64,000 bases of DNA, taken from assembly GCA_964019155.1 (NCBI GenBank), contig OZ025241.1, positions 27,476,559 through 27,540,558 of the forward strand, written 5' to 3'. Positions 13,783 to 23,298 of this stretch are shown here, piece after piece (the first letter of the stretch is position 1; every line of letters begins with the position of its first letter). Below the pieces are notes generated by a model. That model was not told where the DNA came from. It searched no databases and saw only the letters and a list, made by a program, of their open reading frames with translations. The position numbers were made by a program, and so were the translations under genes. This DNA comes from Osedax fenrisi (taxonomy: Eukaryota > Annelida > Polychaeta > Sabellida > Siboglinidae).

Positions 13783-15597
13783 TGACATTATTATTATCCT
13801 GTTTAGAATAATATAATATCTGGATATTTGTGTATAGATAACATACAATACAATACACCTATTACGTACTCACCGCATACAGATTGTTACCCTAGCGACT
13901 ACTACGGGAAGCGACTGAACGAAATGTCGGCCAAAAATCAGTCTTCGAAATGGATGCACAGGAAGTATCCCGGATACTGCGAACATCTAAAGGGTTCGCA
14001 TCTTTAACCTACGCGCGATGTAAGGGTGCTCGTCACAAAGTCAATATACTCTTCTCACTATATACCCCTGTCCCTATATACCCCTCTCCATATACATCTA
14101 TATTTCACTACTCCTCTCTCTCTCTGATTTACCATATCGCTCTCCCTATATGTATCTTACTATTACTTACTCCTTTCTCTCGTCCTTCATTTATCTCACG
14201 AGATACTTTCGTACACTCTCATGATATTACTCTATCGCATGATGTAGTAATACATATTCAATATTCAGTATTGCGAACGTTATGCTTAGTAGGCGTCTAA
14301 TTATTACTTAATCTATTATGTAATAATATATTATATTCGTGTTCGATTACGTTGTAAGCGATTACATAATATTTAAATCGTAATTAGATTATAAATCATA
14401 ATTATGCGTTGTACGTTTCGCTAATAATATAATCCGCACTTGAGAGTAATAATGGTGTTTATAGTTAAGAACTATGTTAAGATAAGTTCACAATAGCGAA
14501 TATTCGCTAGGAGAACCGAATTCGCGATATTCGCAAACGGATAACGCGTTTCATCTAGAACACTACGATATTCGCTAAGAAATTCACAAGTGTGCCCATT
14601 CTATAGAAATAGAATGTCGCCATGGTAGTCTTAGCTTAACACGTGTACACCTAGCGGGTTAAGGCTAACGGGTTTAATAACGGGTTTACTAACGGGTTTA
14701 CTAACGGTTTGCTAATGCTTTTACTAACGGGTTAAGGCTAACGGGTTAAGGCTAACACTGTTACACTACATCAGACATGTCATGTGACATTCACGCGGTA
14801 GTATTCTATATATAGATTGTATATATATAGCTGTATACACTTCGCTGTTAACAATGAAGGTAATCATACAGGATCAATAATAGGGACATTATTTGTAATG
14901 GTATAAACTAACTATAGTGCATATACATTGTACCTTTCTAAAAGTTAAAAAGTATCAAATGTGTATGAAAATTAATTTTTTTTTAAATATAAATACTTGT
15001 AATGCGTTTATCCGGATAAAAGCCTTTATTTAAAGGTAAACTTTTCTCTAAAATCGTAATCAATTTTGTACTTTATAAGGTAAAGATGTATACATTTTAA
15101 GGAAAATCTTTATATATTTTAAGGAAAAGCTTTATATATAAATCTTTGTACATAAAGCTTTGATGTATACATTTGATTCACACTTTATACATTTGATCAT
15201 ATTGCGTATACGTAATGTGATAATGCTGATAATCATAATGATTATAATCACATTTACTATCAATGTATTACATAACAATACCACACTCGATACAAAACAC
15301 ATGCTCAAATCTACATTCCTCCTAGCGTTAAAACGTAACGGGTAACATTACATAACCTATTACACCACACCGAGCCCGTACAACATATTCCGTGCATTAC
15401 ATAATCTCATAATTATGTCATAACCGTATCATCTAGTCGTATTATGTAACCCGACTCCCCTTCGCGCAGACGACGAGGCGGATGCAGACTACAATAGGGA
15501 ATATCTGTCCACGAAAGTCCGAAACATGACCATCGGTCAAGTGAACTATCAGTTCCCCGTCAGGAATATCTCGTTTCTCCGGCATAACGACTATTAA
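1464..15597 (+). CDS. Gene A: nine-exon gene for an unrecognised 400-residue protein
   Basis: Proposed join: 1464..1577, 7679..7854, 8077..8194, 8704..8860, 10248..10400, 10666..10746, 10816..10980, 13883..13993, 15470..15597. The exons sum to 1203 nt, exactly 401 codons including the TAA stop, and every junction keeps one open frame. Exons are far richer in G+C than the introns. An in-frame TGA at 1443 lies just upstream of the ATG, which supports this start. Residues about 39-97 are rich in Glu, Lys, Arg and Gln and probably form a coiled coil. The middle is rich in Ser, Asn and Thr, and the C-terminus is rich in Tyr, Asp and Arg. I see no signal peptide, membrane segment or known catalytic motif, and I do not recognise the family. 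Introns 1 and 4 hold LINE relics and introns 1 and 7 hold ~930-bp transposons. The exon 7 to 8 join is the least certain; transcription could also end at the TAG at 11004. Confidence 0.68.
1592..1611 (-). promoter_or_regulatory. Three tandem nuclear-receptor half sites (DR1 type)
   Basis: TGACCT occurs three times, at 1592, 1599 and 1606, each separated by one base. Read on the minus strand this is AGGTCA repeated with 1-bp spacing, the DR1 arrangement bound by HNF4-, RXR- or COUP-type receptors. It begins 14 bp after the exon 1 donor, a common place for an intronic enhancer. Confidence 0.4.
2166..2247 (-). repeat. Hairpin-ended dispersed repeat, copy 1
   Basis: Contains GGGTAATTA ... TAATTACCC around GAAGCAGAGATTATCGA and ends on the minus strand in an AATAAT-type tail. 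A second copy is at about 44628-44704. It looks like the 3' end of a retroposon. Confidence 0.6.
2435..2604. mobile_element. piggyBac-type MITE, second copy
   Basis: Same arms as the 33441 element (GGGGGTATCCCATTAC, TTTCCGGCAAGTTTCCGGAA, ATATTGTAACTTTAAA, then the complement). The right end and the TTAA sites are eroded. In gene A intron 1. Confidence 0.75.
3066..3106 (+). repeat. 15-bp tandem triplet in gene A intron 1
   Basis: AAATAACTCTCGT three times in a row with a short joint. Confidence 0.8.
3590..4170 (-). mobile_element. Non-LTR retrotransposon relic (reverse transcriptase, 3' part)
   Basis: On the minus strand a frame at about 3943-4120 reads EELGFTIVP, then TDLDFSDVIALLS, the reverse transcriptase palm motif with FADD changed to FSDV. 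Further on, in broken frames, come VRKTLEWNAL-type and YMRILRK-type remnants typical of the region after the reverse transcriptase. Dead copy in gene A intron 1; same family as 8965-9951. Confidence 0.75.
5423..6350 (+). mobile_element. ~930-bp inverted-repeat transposon, family X, copy 1
   Basis: Ends are TAGGGGAAAGTAACCGAATA and its near-perfect reverse complement. Inside, the motif AATACGGACA(C) or its complement recurs in both orientations near each end and in two internal clusters (about 5815-5840 and 6110-6185). A CCAAT-like AACCAATCA lies at about 5844. No coding capacity. Probably TA target duplication. In gene A intron 1. Confidence 0.75.
7090..7620 (-). mobile_element. Non-LTR retrotransposon relic (reverse transcriptase fingers/palm)
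   Basis: Minus-strand reading in broken frames gives IVTVPKSRDLTKADNYRGI, then YNRMILN, then a degraded YGIPNKLVNA region. NYRGI is a hallmark of the non-LTR reverse transcriptase. It ends about 60 bp before gene A exon 2. Confidence 0.72.
7679..7854 (+). CDS. Gene A exon 2 (coiled-coil segment)
   Basis: Acceptor atttatag is followed by 58 codons plus 2 nt with no stop. The product is dominated by charged residues (EEQKLRRDLKSLERSERV and on), typical of an alpha-helical coiled coil. The donor is gtattt. Confidence 0.75.
8077..8194 (+). CDS. Gene A exon 3
   Basis: Acceptor ggtccag at 8070-8076 restores the frame from exon 2 (AG+A = Arg). The nearer cag at 8064-8066 would run into a TAA. The segment is polar, rich in Ser, Thr, Gln and Pro. 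The donor is AAG|gttcaa, phase 0. Confidence 0.68.
8236..8346. repeat. (TA)n tract in gene A intron 3
   Basis: Two TA tracts (8236-8259 and 8297-8346) separated by an imperfect ATTCTATAGATATATAGAAT palindrome. Confidence 0.95.
8704..8860 (+). CDS. Gene A exon 4
   Basis: Acceptor catgttag, then 52 codons plus 1 nt reading VTCRGKSALRPKTTTGVVHW and on, ending at the only textbook donor in the gene, gtaagt. Base composition is clearly coding-like against its flanks. Confidence 0.78.
8965..9951 (-). mobile_element. Non-LTR retrotransposon relic (reverse transcriptase palm to C-terminus)
   Basis: Minus-strand frames give ILAGVLQGDTLAQYLFVIV, TDMNFADDIALVS (the FADD catalytic box is kept), then KTKYMSYN, LKYLGAW, ESILLYGCETWT, RRRFLKFAGHFLRR and, after a break, a WEPTHGTRRWGRP-type end. 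Frameshifts and stops at about 9145, 9400-9427 and 9630-9661 break it. It is in gene A intron 4, antisense to the gene. Confidence 0.85.
10248..10400 (+). CDS. Gene A exon 5
   Basis: Acceptor tcgtatag; the split codon G+AA gives Glu, then IVIYMPSSDSNFEMGASLNR and on. The donor is A|gtaata, phase 1. Rich in Asn, Ser, Tyr and Arg. Confidence 0.74.
10666..10746 (+). CDS. Gene A exon 6
   Basis: Acceptor tatatag; the phase-1 codon A+AT gives Asn, then GMNTSGNYENVSFKNKRD and on. Donor T|gttata. The 69-bp intron that follows has no in-frame stop and a length divisible by three, so exons 6 and 7 could also be one continuous exon with 23 extra Ile/Tyr-rich residues. Confidence 0.66.
10816..10980 (+). 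CDS. Gene A exon 7
   Basis: Acceptor tatatag; T+GC gives Cys, then RSTIKPATCFAPSIPNLDTS and on, then an acidic Glu/Asp stretch. With donor T|gttatc at 10981 the phase fits exon 8. Without that donor the frame ends at the TAG at 11004-11006, a possible short isoform. The donor gtcggc at 10958 is ruled out because it would place a TGA early in exon 8. Confidence 0.7.
12015..12850 (+). mobile_element. Family X transposon, copy 2, decayed
   Basis: Aligns along its length to the 5423 element (AATGAATAACAT, TCTAAATAAGTATTTTTTAT, CTGATTTTTGTATTACG, CCCTATAACCAATCA), with a right end GGTTACTTTCCCCTA. The left end is lost and most GGACAC motifs are mutated. In gene A intron 7. Confidence 0.7.
13731..13779 (+). 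repeat. (TTA)n microsatellite in gene A intron 7
   Basis: About sixteen TTA units. On the minus strand it reads as poly-Asn, which is not a gene. Confidence 0.95.
13883..13993 (+). CDS. Gene A exon 8
   Basis: Acceptor gcatacag, then a codon-like stretch reading CYPSDYYGKRLNEMSAKNQS and on, rich in Tyr, Lys and Ser. Donor G|gttcgc, phase 1, fits exon 9. Confidence 0.65.
14655..14760 (+). repeat. 12-14-bp tandem repeat in gene A intron 8
   Basis: Imperfect units of TAACGGGTTTAC and TAACGGGTTAAGGC, eight in all. The GGGTTA core resembles telomere repeats but the array is internal and irregular. Confidence 0.8.
15470..15597 (+). CDS. Gene A exon 9 (stop codon)
   Basis: Acceptor cgcgcag; G+AC gives Asp, then DEADADYNREYLSTKVRNMT and on, to TAA at 15595-15597. 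A possible AATAAA polyadenylation signal lies about 280 bp downstream. Confidence 0.72.
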
Positions 15598-15872
15598 TCA
15601 ATGATTATGCTGACTCGGCATTACTAGTCAGTTACGTAATGCTTCCGTGTTTATCGATTACGCAACTTTCGTTTAATAATGAAATGAAGTCTAAACTCCC
15701 GTGTTCATTAGTTACATAATCAATGTTGGCTATTAGTTATTGTATACGTTGTACACTGTTTATCGTTGAACTGTTATAACGAAATCAAGTATATGATTCA
15801 TTATTATAATTATTATTTCCCTATATTTAATAATTTAATAACCTAATATTGTGTGAACCACGTGTGATTTTT

Positions 15873-15878
15873 AATAAA
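15873..15878 (+). promoter_or_regulatory. Possible polyadenylation signal of gene A
   Basis: AATAAA about 280 bp after the stop codon. The region is so A+T-rich that such hexamers are common by chance. Confidence 0.3.
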
Positions 15879-16055
15879 TTGAATTCAATATTTATTTATA
15901 TAATTGGTATACGTAAAGATAACAATTAAAATATATATTCTATATTATATTACATTTTGTATAATATAATATTACAATTTAATGTAGGTATATTAATAAA
16001 TGTAAATTAATATTAAATACAACTATATTGCATTTAATTATTTCCCATACAGTTA

Positions 16056-16362
16056 CATATATATTGTTATTGTTATTGTTATTTTTATTTGGTCGAGTCC
16101 TTTCATCCCATCCAGGAATTTAGATGAAGATTTCACTTATAACCATATATGGCTCTAATGTACCTTCGAAGCCGCTCTCATGTTAAGACATCCGTGGTTT
16201 TAACGAGAGCCGATCATTTATTTATACTCAATTATATAAGATCATTTCTAAATATTATTTTAAGACCCATTTTATAAAATTAATTAATGGTCCGGACGAG
16301 GGTCGAACCCGTGTCCTACTCCTTGTGTGTCTGACGCATTATCCAACTGAGCCGCATATATG
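16056..16362 (-). mobile_element. tRNA-derived SINE, near full length (copy A)
   Basis: Read on the minus strand it starts with a tRNA-like head: box A TGGCTCAGTTGGAT and box B GGGTTCGACCC. The body includes AGAGCGGCTTCGAAGG and GGATGAAAGGACT, and the tail is (AACAAT)n. It lies in the gene A 3' flank. Confidence 0.85.
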
Positions 16363-16375
16363 TGTCTATAGGCAG

Positions 16376-16416
<41 letters not shown>

Positions 16417-17131
16417 ATAATAAAAATAATAATAATAATAATACTTTATTTAGATACTTATATAATAGTGGAAAAAATTCTCTAAAGTATAATCAAATAA
16501 TAATATTAAACAACATATTTATTCGGTCTTTTGCTGAACATAGAAATGGAATGAGTACTTATCATTACCAGATGTAGCTTATTCCACATAGATGAAGCGA
16601 ATATCCTGAAAGATCTCTTGTATATAACCGTGCGCCAATAATCTAATTATGAAAACCTTAGGAGAAATCAATACATAAATAAAATTAACAACAAAATAAC
16701 AGAAACAAAATGTTATCTAATAAATAAGCATTATTTATTTTTATTATATATATATATAAAATAAAGTCATCTTATAAATAAATCACTATGTACACCGTAA
16801 TCAGTACGGCGTACTGTCCTAACATGTCGTTATAACGAAGTATCGATATAACCGATAAGGGCGTGGTTAACAATGTATAGGTACGCCTATTTATTAGAAT
16901 ATACTGACATAATCACATTCTAATTTATATAACAGTACAGTTAAACATACGTGTTAAGCCATACATTGTTAAGTGCATGCATATTATATTATTTATTAAT
17001 ATATAAATCATTTATATTTTTGATGCCGAAGTCTAATAACTATATTGCCACCGTATATAATTGGATTTGAATATACAATATTGTTTATTAATATTTCGTT
17101 TATTTAACTTTTACATATATATATATATATA

Positions 17132-17275
17132 GAGGATGGATGCATTAACATGAGAGCGGCTTCGAAGGGACATTAGAGCTATATATGGTTATAAGTGAAA
17201 ACTTCATCTAAGTTCCTGGATGGGATGAAAGGACTCCACCAAATAACAATAACAAAATAACAATAACAATAATAT
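17132..17275 (+). mobile_element. SINE copy B, 5'-truncated
   Basis: Only the 3' half is present (from about ATGAGAGCGGCTTCGAAGGG), ending in AACAAT repeats. 5' truncation is typical of retroposition. Confidence 0.8.
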
Positions 17276-17879
17276 AAATTATTATTTAATATTATATTGT
17301 AATATGTTATATTTAAAATTTCTAAATCTAGAATATATAAATTAACACTTGCGATGTAGGAAATTATAATTTAGCAAGAAACACAAATAATATATATAAC
17401 AATATATAAGCTAACCTAGATGTATATATTATTAACGAATATTACCTAGGTATATATAGATCTATGTAATCTATTTTTTATTTATCTTAAGATTTCGTTA
17501 ATTATCTATATAAAGTTCAAACACGTGGGTGAGTTTACTTCGATATGCGTGTAGGCAGTAACCGAATACTGTTTAGGTAATATATTCCTAAAATTAATAT
17601 TGATAAATATTATGATATTTATTTAAATGACTTACATCTTATTTAACATGAAAATCTATATTTTCTAAAGGTTAGCATTATTATTGACTTCAGAAATTAT
17701 TATCTACCACATAAATGATCTAGCAAGAATAGCCCTATAGGGCTATACTTCCCGTGGAGGCTATAGCGATATATATATATATATATATCGCTGTATATAA
17801 ATAAAATAAGTTATATGCTAACAATATAGAATTATATATAATGTTTTTTTATTAACAATTGTTAAAATATATCAAAAAT

Positions 17880-17975
17880 AAAATGTCGGTCTATGGCTCA
17901 GTAGAAATGTTAATAGTTTCAAATCGAGATGATACATTCTCAAGGCCATATAGCTATTGTTATTATTGACTTACT
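17880..17975 (+). mobile_element. Possible second SINE head
   Basis: TATGGCTCAGTAGAAATG resembles a box A and GTTTCAAATCGAG a degenerate box B, followed by a TTGTTATTATT-type tail. It differs from the main SINE family. Single copy, so uncertain. Confidence 0.3.
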
Positions 17976-17989
17976 TACTTGACTTACAT

Positions 17990-18145
17990 GCGTAGGATTA
18001 GCGTCCCTTTGCTTTCCACATGAATACATAGTTTCCGAAGGCATCTCTTCGTTTGGCTCGTCTATCTATATTTAATAGTGGCTCACCGCACTGTTCCCGT
18101 ATGCCATCAAACCATATTTTTGGCGGCGTGCTCTTGGTCTCTTTT
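17990..18145 (-). mobile_element. LINE C-terminal fragment
   Basis: The minus-strand frame reads TPPKIWFDGIREQCG and then AKRRDAFGNYV, matching the R(P)KxWxDxIxE ... R..W block found near the C-terminus of many non-LTR polyproteins. Confidence 0.5.
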
Positions 18146-18301
18146 TGTTGAAATCTTACGCGATTGCATGTAAATAAATATATATATATGATAATAGAAT
18201 ATATATTCAAGAAACATATTATGTCTTATAAAGGATATCAAGAAAATAATAAATATTAAAAGAATGAAAGTATTAAAGAAAAGAAAAAATATTAAGAGAA
18301 G

Positions 18302-18356
18302 AAAACAAAAACTACAAAGAAAACAAAAACTACAAAGAAAACAAAAACTATAAAGA
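18302..18356 (+). repeat. 18-bp tandem triplet
   Basis: GAAAACAAAAACTACAAA repeated three times. Confidence 0.85.
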
Positions 18357-18379
18357 CCAGACACACAATAATAGAAAAG

Positions 18380-18437
18380 GAAAATTATAGAGAAAAGATC
18401 TTTTCTCTATAATTTTCATTTTCTTTCGAAAGAAAAT
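18380..18437. repeat. Two adjoining perfect palindromes
   Basis: 18380-18417 is a 38-bp perfect palindrome with no spacer (left arm GAAAATTATAGAGAAAAGA). It is followed directly by a 20-bp perfect palindrome at 18418-18437 (centre TTCGAA). Confidence 0.9.
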
Positions 18438-18439
18438 CA

Positions 18440-19656
18440 AAACGTAAATAAGAAGAGAAAGCATTTCCAGTAATGGATATGACTATGGGCAACAACAACA
18501 GAACATAGGCATATTATTTTGAAGCCCTTTAGAAGAAAATAGTATATAAGTATTATTATAATTCAACAGAAAAAAAAATTATTATTAAAATTCTTCTAAT
18601 AAATATTATTATTATTAATATTATCATTATTATTATGTTTTGATATATCCTTTCTTATCCTTTTCATTAAGAAATAATAAGTCATAAGACAAAATATGTT
18701 ACTTAAATATGTATTTTATTATTGATGGATATTTAAAATAAATTATATTATGTACAAATCTTCGAATTCTTGTACATTTGTAACTGATATTTGTATTAAT
18801 ATGGCGATTTAATAAATAACTATTATATATAATGAGGAATACGATGATGTTGATGCTGATGCTGCTGTTGATGATGACATATAACGATGTATTTAATACT
18901 AACGTGAAGGACATGCCTCTTCGCTTGTGTGACGTTCGATCTCCGTGCGGATATAACAATAAAATGAACACTTTATTGACGGACATAATTTCCGATAAAA
19001 AGTATGTAATAATAATAATGTTAAGATAAAATAAGATAAAGAGAAGTCGGAAGGTGTATAGACTAAAGTAACAGTTATAATAAGAAGTAAGCTGGTGTAA
19101 TCGATGTGTTGGAATGCATAGGTAAGCTGGTAGTAGAGATATCATTCTTCAGAGTCGGATCGCAATATCTAAAAGCTCTGAAATTCAGAAATGTTTTCTA
19201 AGTTCTAGGAGATAATGATAGGATAATTGTAATAGCAAACAGAAAGTAGGATAGGGTATAGTAGAATTTATTTAGAGGTTTAGTAAGGGTTAACGAATAT
19301 TTTATGTTTATTGATTAAGGAGAGGACATGAATTTAATATACTATTGAGAAAGGTATCCAATTATGATGTAATCGGTGAAGTTTTAATAGAGTGATAAAT
19401 GCTATTTATATAGGATGTATTGCGTATATATTATCAATAATATTACGTTGTGGAGCAGGATATTTAACAGGAAGTAGGCGTATTATCTAGGGTGTAGATG
19501 ACATAAGAGATAACTAGATAACGTTAATCAGTGTTTTCGAAAGGTTTATGAATAGTGAATTCCATATGTTTTTTATTCTGAATAGATGCGGTTGGAGGAT
19601 TTTGTAATATATTAGATATCATTCATATAGGCATCAATTACAAAACATAGTCTTTA

Positions 19657-19687
<31 letters not shown>

Positions 19688-20950
19688 AATGTTATTTAGT
19701 GCAAATTTGGAAAAAATGAAACAAAATTAGATACGTTTAGGATGGTATATTTTGAAGGATTTATTAGTATTTATTAGAGATCCTATTCAATTTAAACACT
19801 CTATTAGTTCAGAATGAATGGTATTATGGGATGATATGATGTCAGAGAAAGAAAGCTGAATAACATCAGACAAAATATGATTGAATACTTGAAAAGTTTT
19901 TAATTATATTAATATTAAGGCAGATATAAATAGAATATAGCTCTCTATTTTTTCAGGGACCTATAATGGATCAATAGGTTGGGAATAACTATTATAGTAA
20001 TTTTGTTATCATACAGATAGATTAAGATTTGAAATGTTGTATATAAACCACGAATATATAATATATTACCAGGATAGTATCCTGAGGATAGTATCCTAGA
20101 TGTTGATATACTATTATCGTAGATATAAACATGTGGTAAATAAATTATCGGCTCTCATTAAAACCACGGAAACCTTAATATGAGAACGGATTCGAAGGGA
20201 CATTAGAACCATATGGTTATAAGTGAAAACTTCACCTAAGTTCCTGGATGGGATGAAAGGATTCCATCTAAATAAAATAATAATAACTATAACAATAACA
20301 ATATAAAATTTAGATCAACTATTTAATCTTATATGGGATTATCTGACAATACGTATGTTCATTTAACGTATGCAAACGTATATCATAAGTATAGTAAAGG
20401 TATCTCATTCAGTCGAGTACATCTTATAAAAAAATCTTTGGAATGGATAACATATATTGTATGTATCGATATGGGTGAAAGTTCCTAGATAATAATGTTT
20501 TTCTGATGTATTATTAAATAAGAGTATGTGTGAGATCTGGCGATAAATACTTGAAGAGTTTGTGTCAAGGTATATGTTGTTATAGACGGAGCAATTATTG
20601 AAATATTGAGACAGGACATCTTGAATCCTATCCAGTAATTAGTGAATTCGATAGTATATATATAATAATATAGGTTAAAATCAGGGTATAATGTTGGTGT
20701 ATAAGGAGATATACAGGGGAACAGCTGGGCGTACAATACTATAGTGCATAAGTAGCTCATATATATTATATATAAAACGATGAGTTAAGTTGACCAGATA
20801 ATTAATACGAGGGATAATACTGTATAAGGATGAAGTAGAAAAGTGACTAATGACTATAATGACTGAAATTTTGTTTTCAAAATATTGTTCCAAAAGAAAT
20901 CATAGCTGGAAAACTATCGTGTTCAATAAAATAGAGACTATTTTCAGGAT
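18440..20950. other. G-rich-strand domain, no gene recognised
   Basis: From about 18.8 to 20.95 kb the + strand has many more G than C. Known LINE relics here have a C-rich sense strand, so this could be an old LINE in reverse orientation. Open frames on the minus strand (such as 18699-19145) have no recognisable motifs. SINE copy C lies inside. Confidence 0.4.
20140..20305 (+). mobile_element. SINE copy C, 5'-truncated
   Basis: Begins at TCGGCTCTCATTAAAACCAC and carries the same 3' half with several substitutions, ending in AATAAT/AACAAT repeats. Confidence 0.8.
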
Positions 20951-21279
20951 TTGAGAGAAGTTTATATACATATATATATATAATTTTGTTTACAATGAGT
21001 CATCAAATTTCTCCCTAAAGTAGAAATGTGTGTATAATCGTTTACTGTGGTAAATACTTTCGCAATATAATACATGATACGTATCATAACTACAAGTATA
21101 ATGTATTATTATATTTACACTTTTATGCGGTTTATAATTTAATTTCGAATACTATACTCATCAATATACAAATATACAATATAAAATATACAATATAAAA
21201 TTATAAATATATATATATATACATACATATTTTTTTCTGTCATCTTTGATTCTATCACAATTGTTTCTTGCAATAATGT

Positions 21280-21995
21280 TAAAAACCTTAGTTTTATTTT
21301 TGATGATAATCTAAATGTCTCAGACAATGTAGCCAATGTGTGTAAATCAACTAATTATCAATTATATAAAATACGATCAATAAAGAAATTCTTACCTTTT
21401 AGAATTTCTAAAATGTTAATAGAATAATTAGTTATATTACGTATACATTATTGTTGTCTTCTTAATTATGTCCTTCCTGAACCTTTTACTACCGTCTTAT
21501 ATAGAATCATTAGATTATCGATAAGAGTTTTACATCGTGTACAATTATATGACCATGAATCAGTCAATTATCACTAAGTTAATTCTAAATGGTTACATAT
21601 TTATCAGAGATCTATCTTCAGCTATTTAAAACTGATTGTTAGGGTACTGATGAATCGTCTTCCGAGTTATTTGAATGACCTCCTATAATTCAAAGTTTAC
21701 AAGAGATATCTACGAAACTATTCTATTCGGTTATTACTAAATAGGAAATATAAGCTATCAACATATGATAAACAATCTTTCAGTGTAGCGTTACCTGTAC
21801 CATTACGAACTAATGTAAATTATTCATATTTTAAATCTAATGTATTTTTACTAATTCGTAACATTTTTATTATTTTCAACTGATTTATGTTTTTTTGAAT
21901 ATTATTTGTGTATATTATTTTATATGTATATATAATTTTTATTGACACAATAGAGAACGTTTAACATTATTTTTGTGTTTAAATAAACATTCATT
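21280..21995 (+). mobile_element. CR1/L2-like LINE 3' end relic
   Basis: Begins in the region after the reverse transcriptase (FIFDDNLNVSDNVANVCKST, YQLYKIRSIKKFL), then many stops, then an AT-rich 3' end at AAATAAACATTCATTC followed by a (CA)n tract. Same layout as the 58850-60280 relic. Confidence 0.65.
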
Positions 21996-22002
21996 CTTCA
22001 GT

Positions 22003-22007
<5 letters not shown>

Positions 22008-22057
<50 letters not shown>
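22008..22057 (+). repeat. (CA)n microsatellite
   Basis: About 24 CA units directly after the LINE 3' end at 21280-21995, so it may have grown from the LINE tail. Confidence 0.95.
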
Positions 22058-22061
<4 letters not shown>

Positions 22062-22429
22062 ATATATAATCATAAATAAGCATTCAACATATTTACTAAT
22101 TTATTATTAAATTAAATAATGTAAATAGAATATATCATTACATTTATAAATATATTACCGTTATATAGGTATATACACATATATATGTATAAACAGTCGT
22201 AATGATTATATATAACGATTCTTTACACCAAATACATTATATATTTATTAAATAATAAAAACAATATTAACAAATTATTATTAATGATTTCAAAGATACA
22301 ATCAACTTATCTTAATATTCATACTAATAAATAAATATAATATTATTACTATTATTATTATATATATATATAATGTATATGTATATTCAGTAATTGTAAT
22401 AGTAAATAAATGTAATCACGCGAATAATC

Positions 22430-23120
22430 GTGTACATAATTCTAAGCATTAGCCTAACGTAATCACTGAAGCGTGACGATTCATTGAGACGGCTGCTTAA
22501 TCGGGGGCGTGAGCTCTACCCTCGACCTGAACAATGTACGATGTAAACCGTACGCACCCCACGGGGTCTCTATTGTATTTGGTCACACGTGTTATTGTTA
22601 TACTAGCGCACATTCACTCGGTGACCTCTCACCTACGGCGAGTTCCCCAAATACGATAATTAACCCCCCCCCTCTCTCTACATATCTCTATCCTCATTCA
22701 GTAAACATAACGTACTGATTATACACTGGTAACAATATTTTTCTTTTAAAACCTTTAATGAATGCGGAATCAGTGTTAAAGGTTATCACGCGCATTACGA
22801 GTTTTTTTATTCATCTATGCTCTAAAGGTTTTAGGAACCTTTATTGAAAACCTTTAATTATATCATAATTATATTAAAGGTTATTTGTACACATCAAACA
22901 AAAATAGTAACATTCATACCACACAGTAACTTGCAAGTATAACATTAGAGTAACGTATGATCAACATAAGTTACTAGTACTATTTATATCACAAAGTAAC
23001 TTACGAGTAATTTCAGCTCAACAAATGTGGTACATTGTTACTCTAATGTTACAAGTTACTTTGGAACAGCTTCTGAACCACATTGGCTACTAGTAATATT
23101 CGTACCACAAAGTAACGCTC
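22430..23120. promoter_or_regulatory. GC-richer block upstream of the MIOX promoter
   Basis: A block with many CG dinucleotides and short runs of C, followed by several copies of AAAACCTTTAAT-like and CACAAAGTAACTT-like motifs in both orientations. GTAACTTGCAAGTATAACAT (22926 on) pairs with GTTACTCTAATGTTACAAG (23037 on) across about 80 bp. No exon is convincing on either strand. It may be upstream regulatory DNA or an old MITE. Confidence 0.35.
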
Positions 23121-23233
23121 TATAGATGCAATTTGAACGTACTAAATAAGCGAGAGTTCGCTGTGTGCGAGTATTCGCGTCGCAGTAGCCAGAGTTCGTA
23201 GTATCGGGTTACCGGCTATACGACCGTCGTTCG

Positions 23234-23243
23234 TTATATAAAG
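23234..23243 (+). promoter_or_regulatory. TATA box, probable MIOX promoter
   Basis: TTATATAAAG sits in a GC-richer block (about 23120-23400), 38 bp before an ATG at 23281. The upstream 100 bp is full of CG dinucleotides, unlike the AT-rich surroundings. The short implied leader (about 15-20 nt) is unusual but possible. Confidence 0.5.
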
Positions 23244-23280
23244 TGACTACAGTCGTCGACGGCTAACACTCGACCTAACA

Positions 23281-23298
23281 ATGACGCCCGGCATACAC
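23281..23298 (+). CDS. MIOX: Candidate first coding exon of MIOX
   Basis: ATG plus five codons (MTPGIH), then donor gttagc, the same hexamer as gene A exon 1. The phase (0) matches the acceptor before the next MIOX exon at 40975. Without splicing the frame stops at TGA after ten codons. Animal MIOX proteins carry a short N-terminal extension before the conserved DPSL motif, so a tiny first exon is expected. The inferred intron is about 17.7 kb. This link is inference from position, phase and promoter only; the ATG at 40975 could instead be the start. Confidence 0.4.

Noticed and set aside
13645..13848. Open frame with poly-Asn on the minus strand
   Set aside because: Pure (TTA)n microsatellite in an intron.
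13950..14300. 116-codon open frame on the + strand
   Set aside because: It overlaps gene A exon 8 in another frame; the phase of exons 7, 8 and 9 supports the frame used here.
14655..14760. Internal telomere sequence
   Set aside because: Units are irregular (TAACGGGTTTAC, TAACGGGTTAAGGC) and do not form a perfect TTAGGG or similar array.
18699..19145. 148-codon open frame on the minus strand, the longest in the window
   Set aside because: Ile/Tyr/Phe-rich with no motif, base composition equal to its surroundings; probably chance or old LINE DNA.
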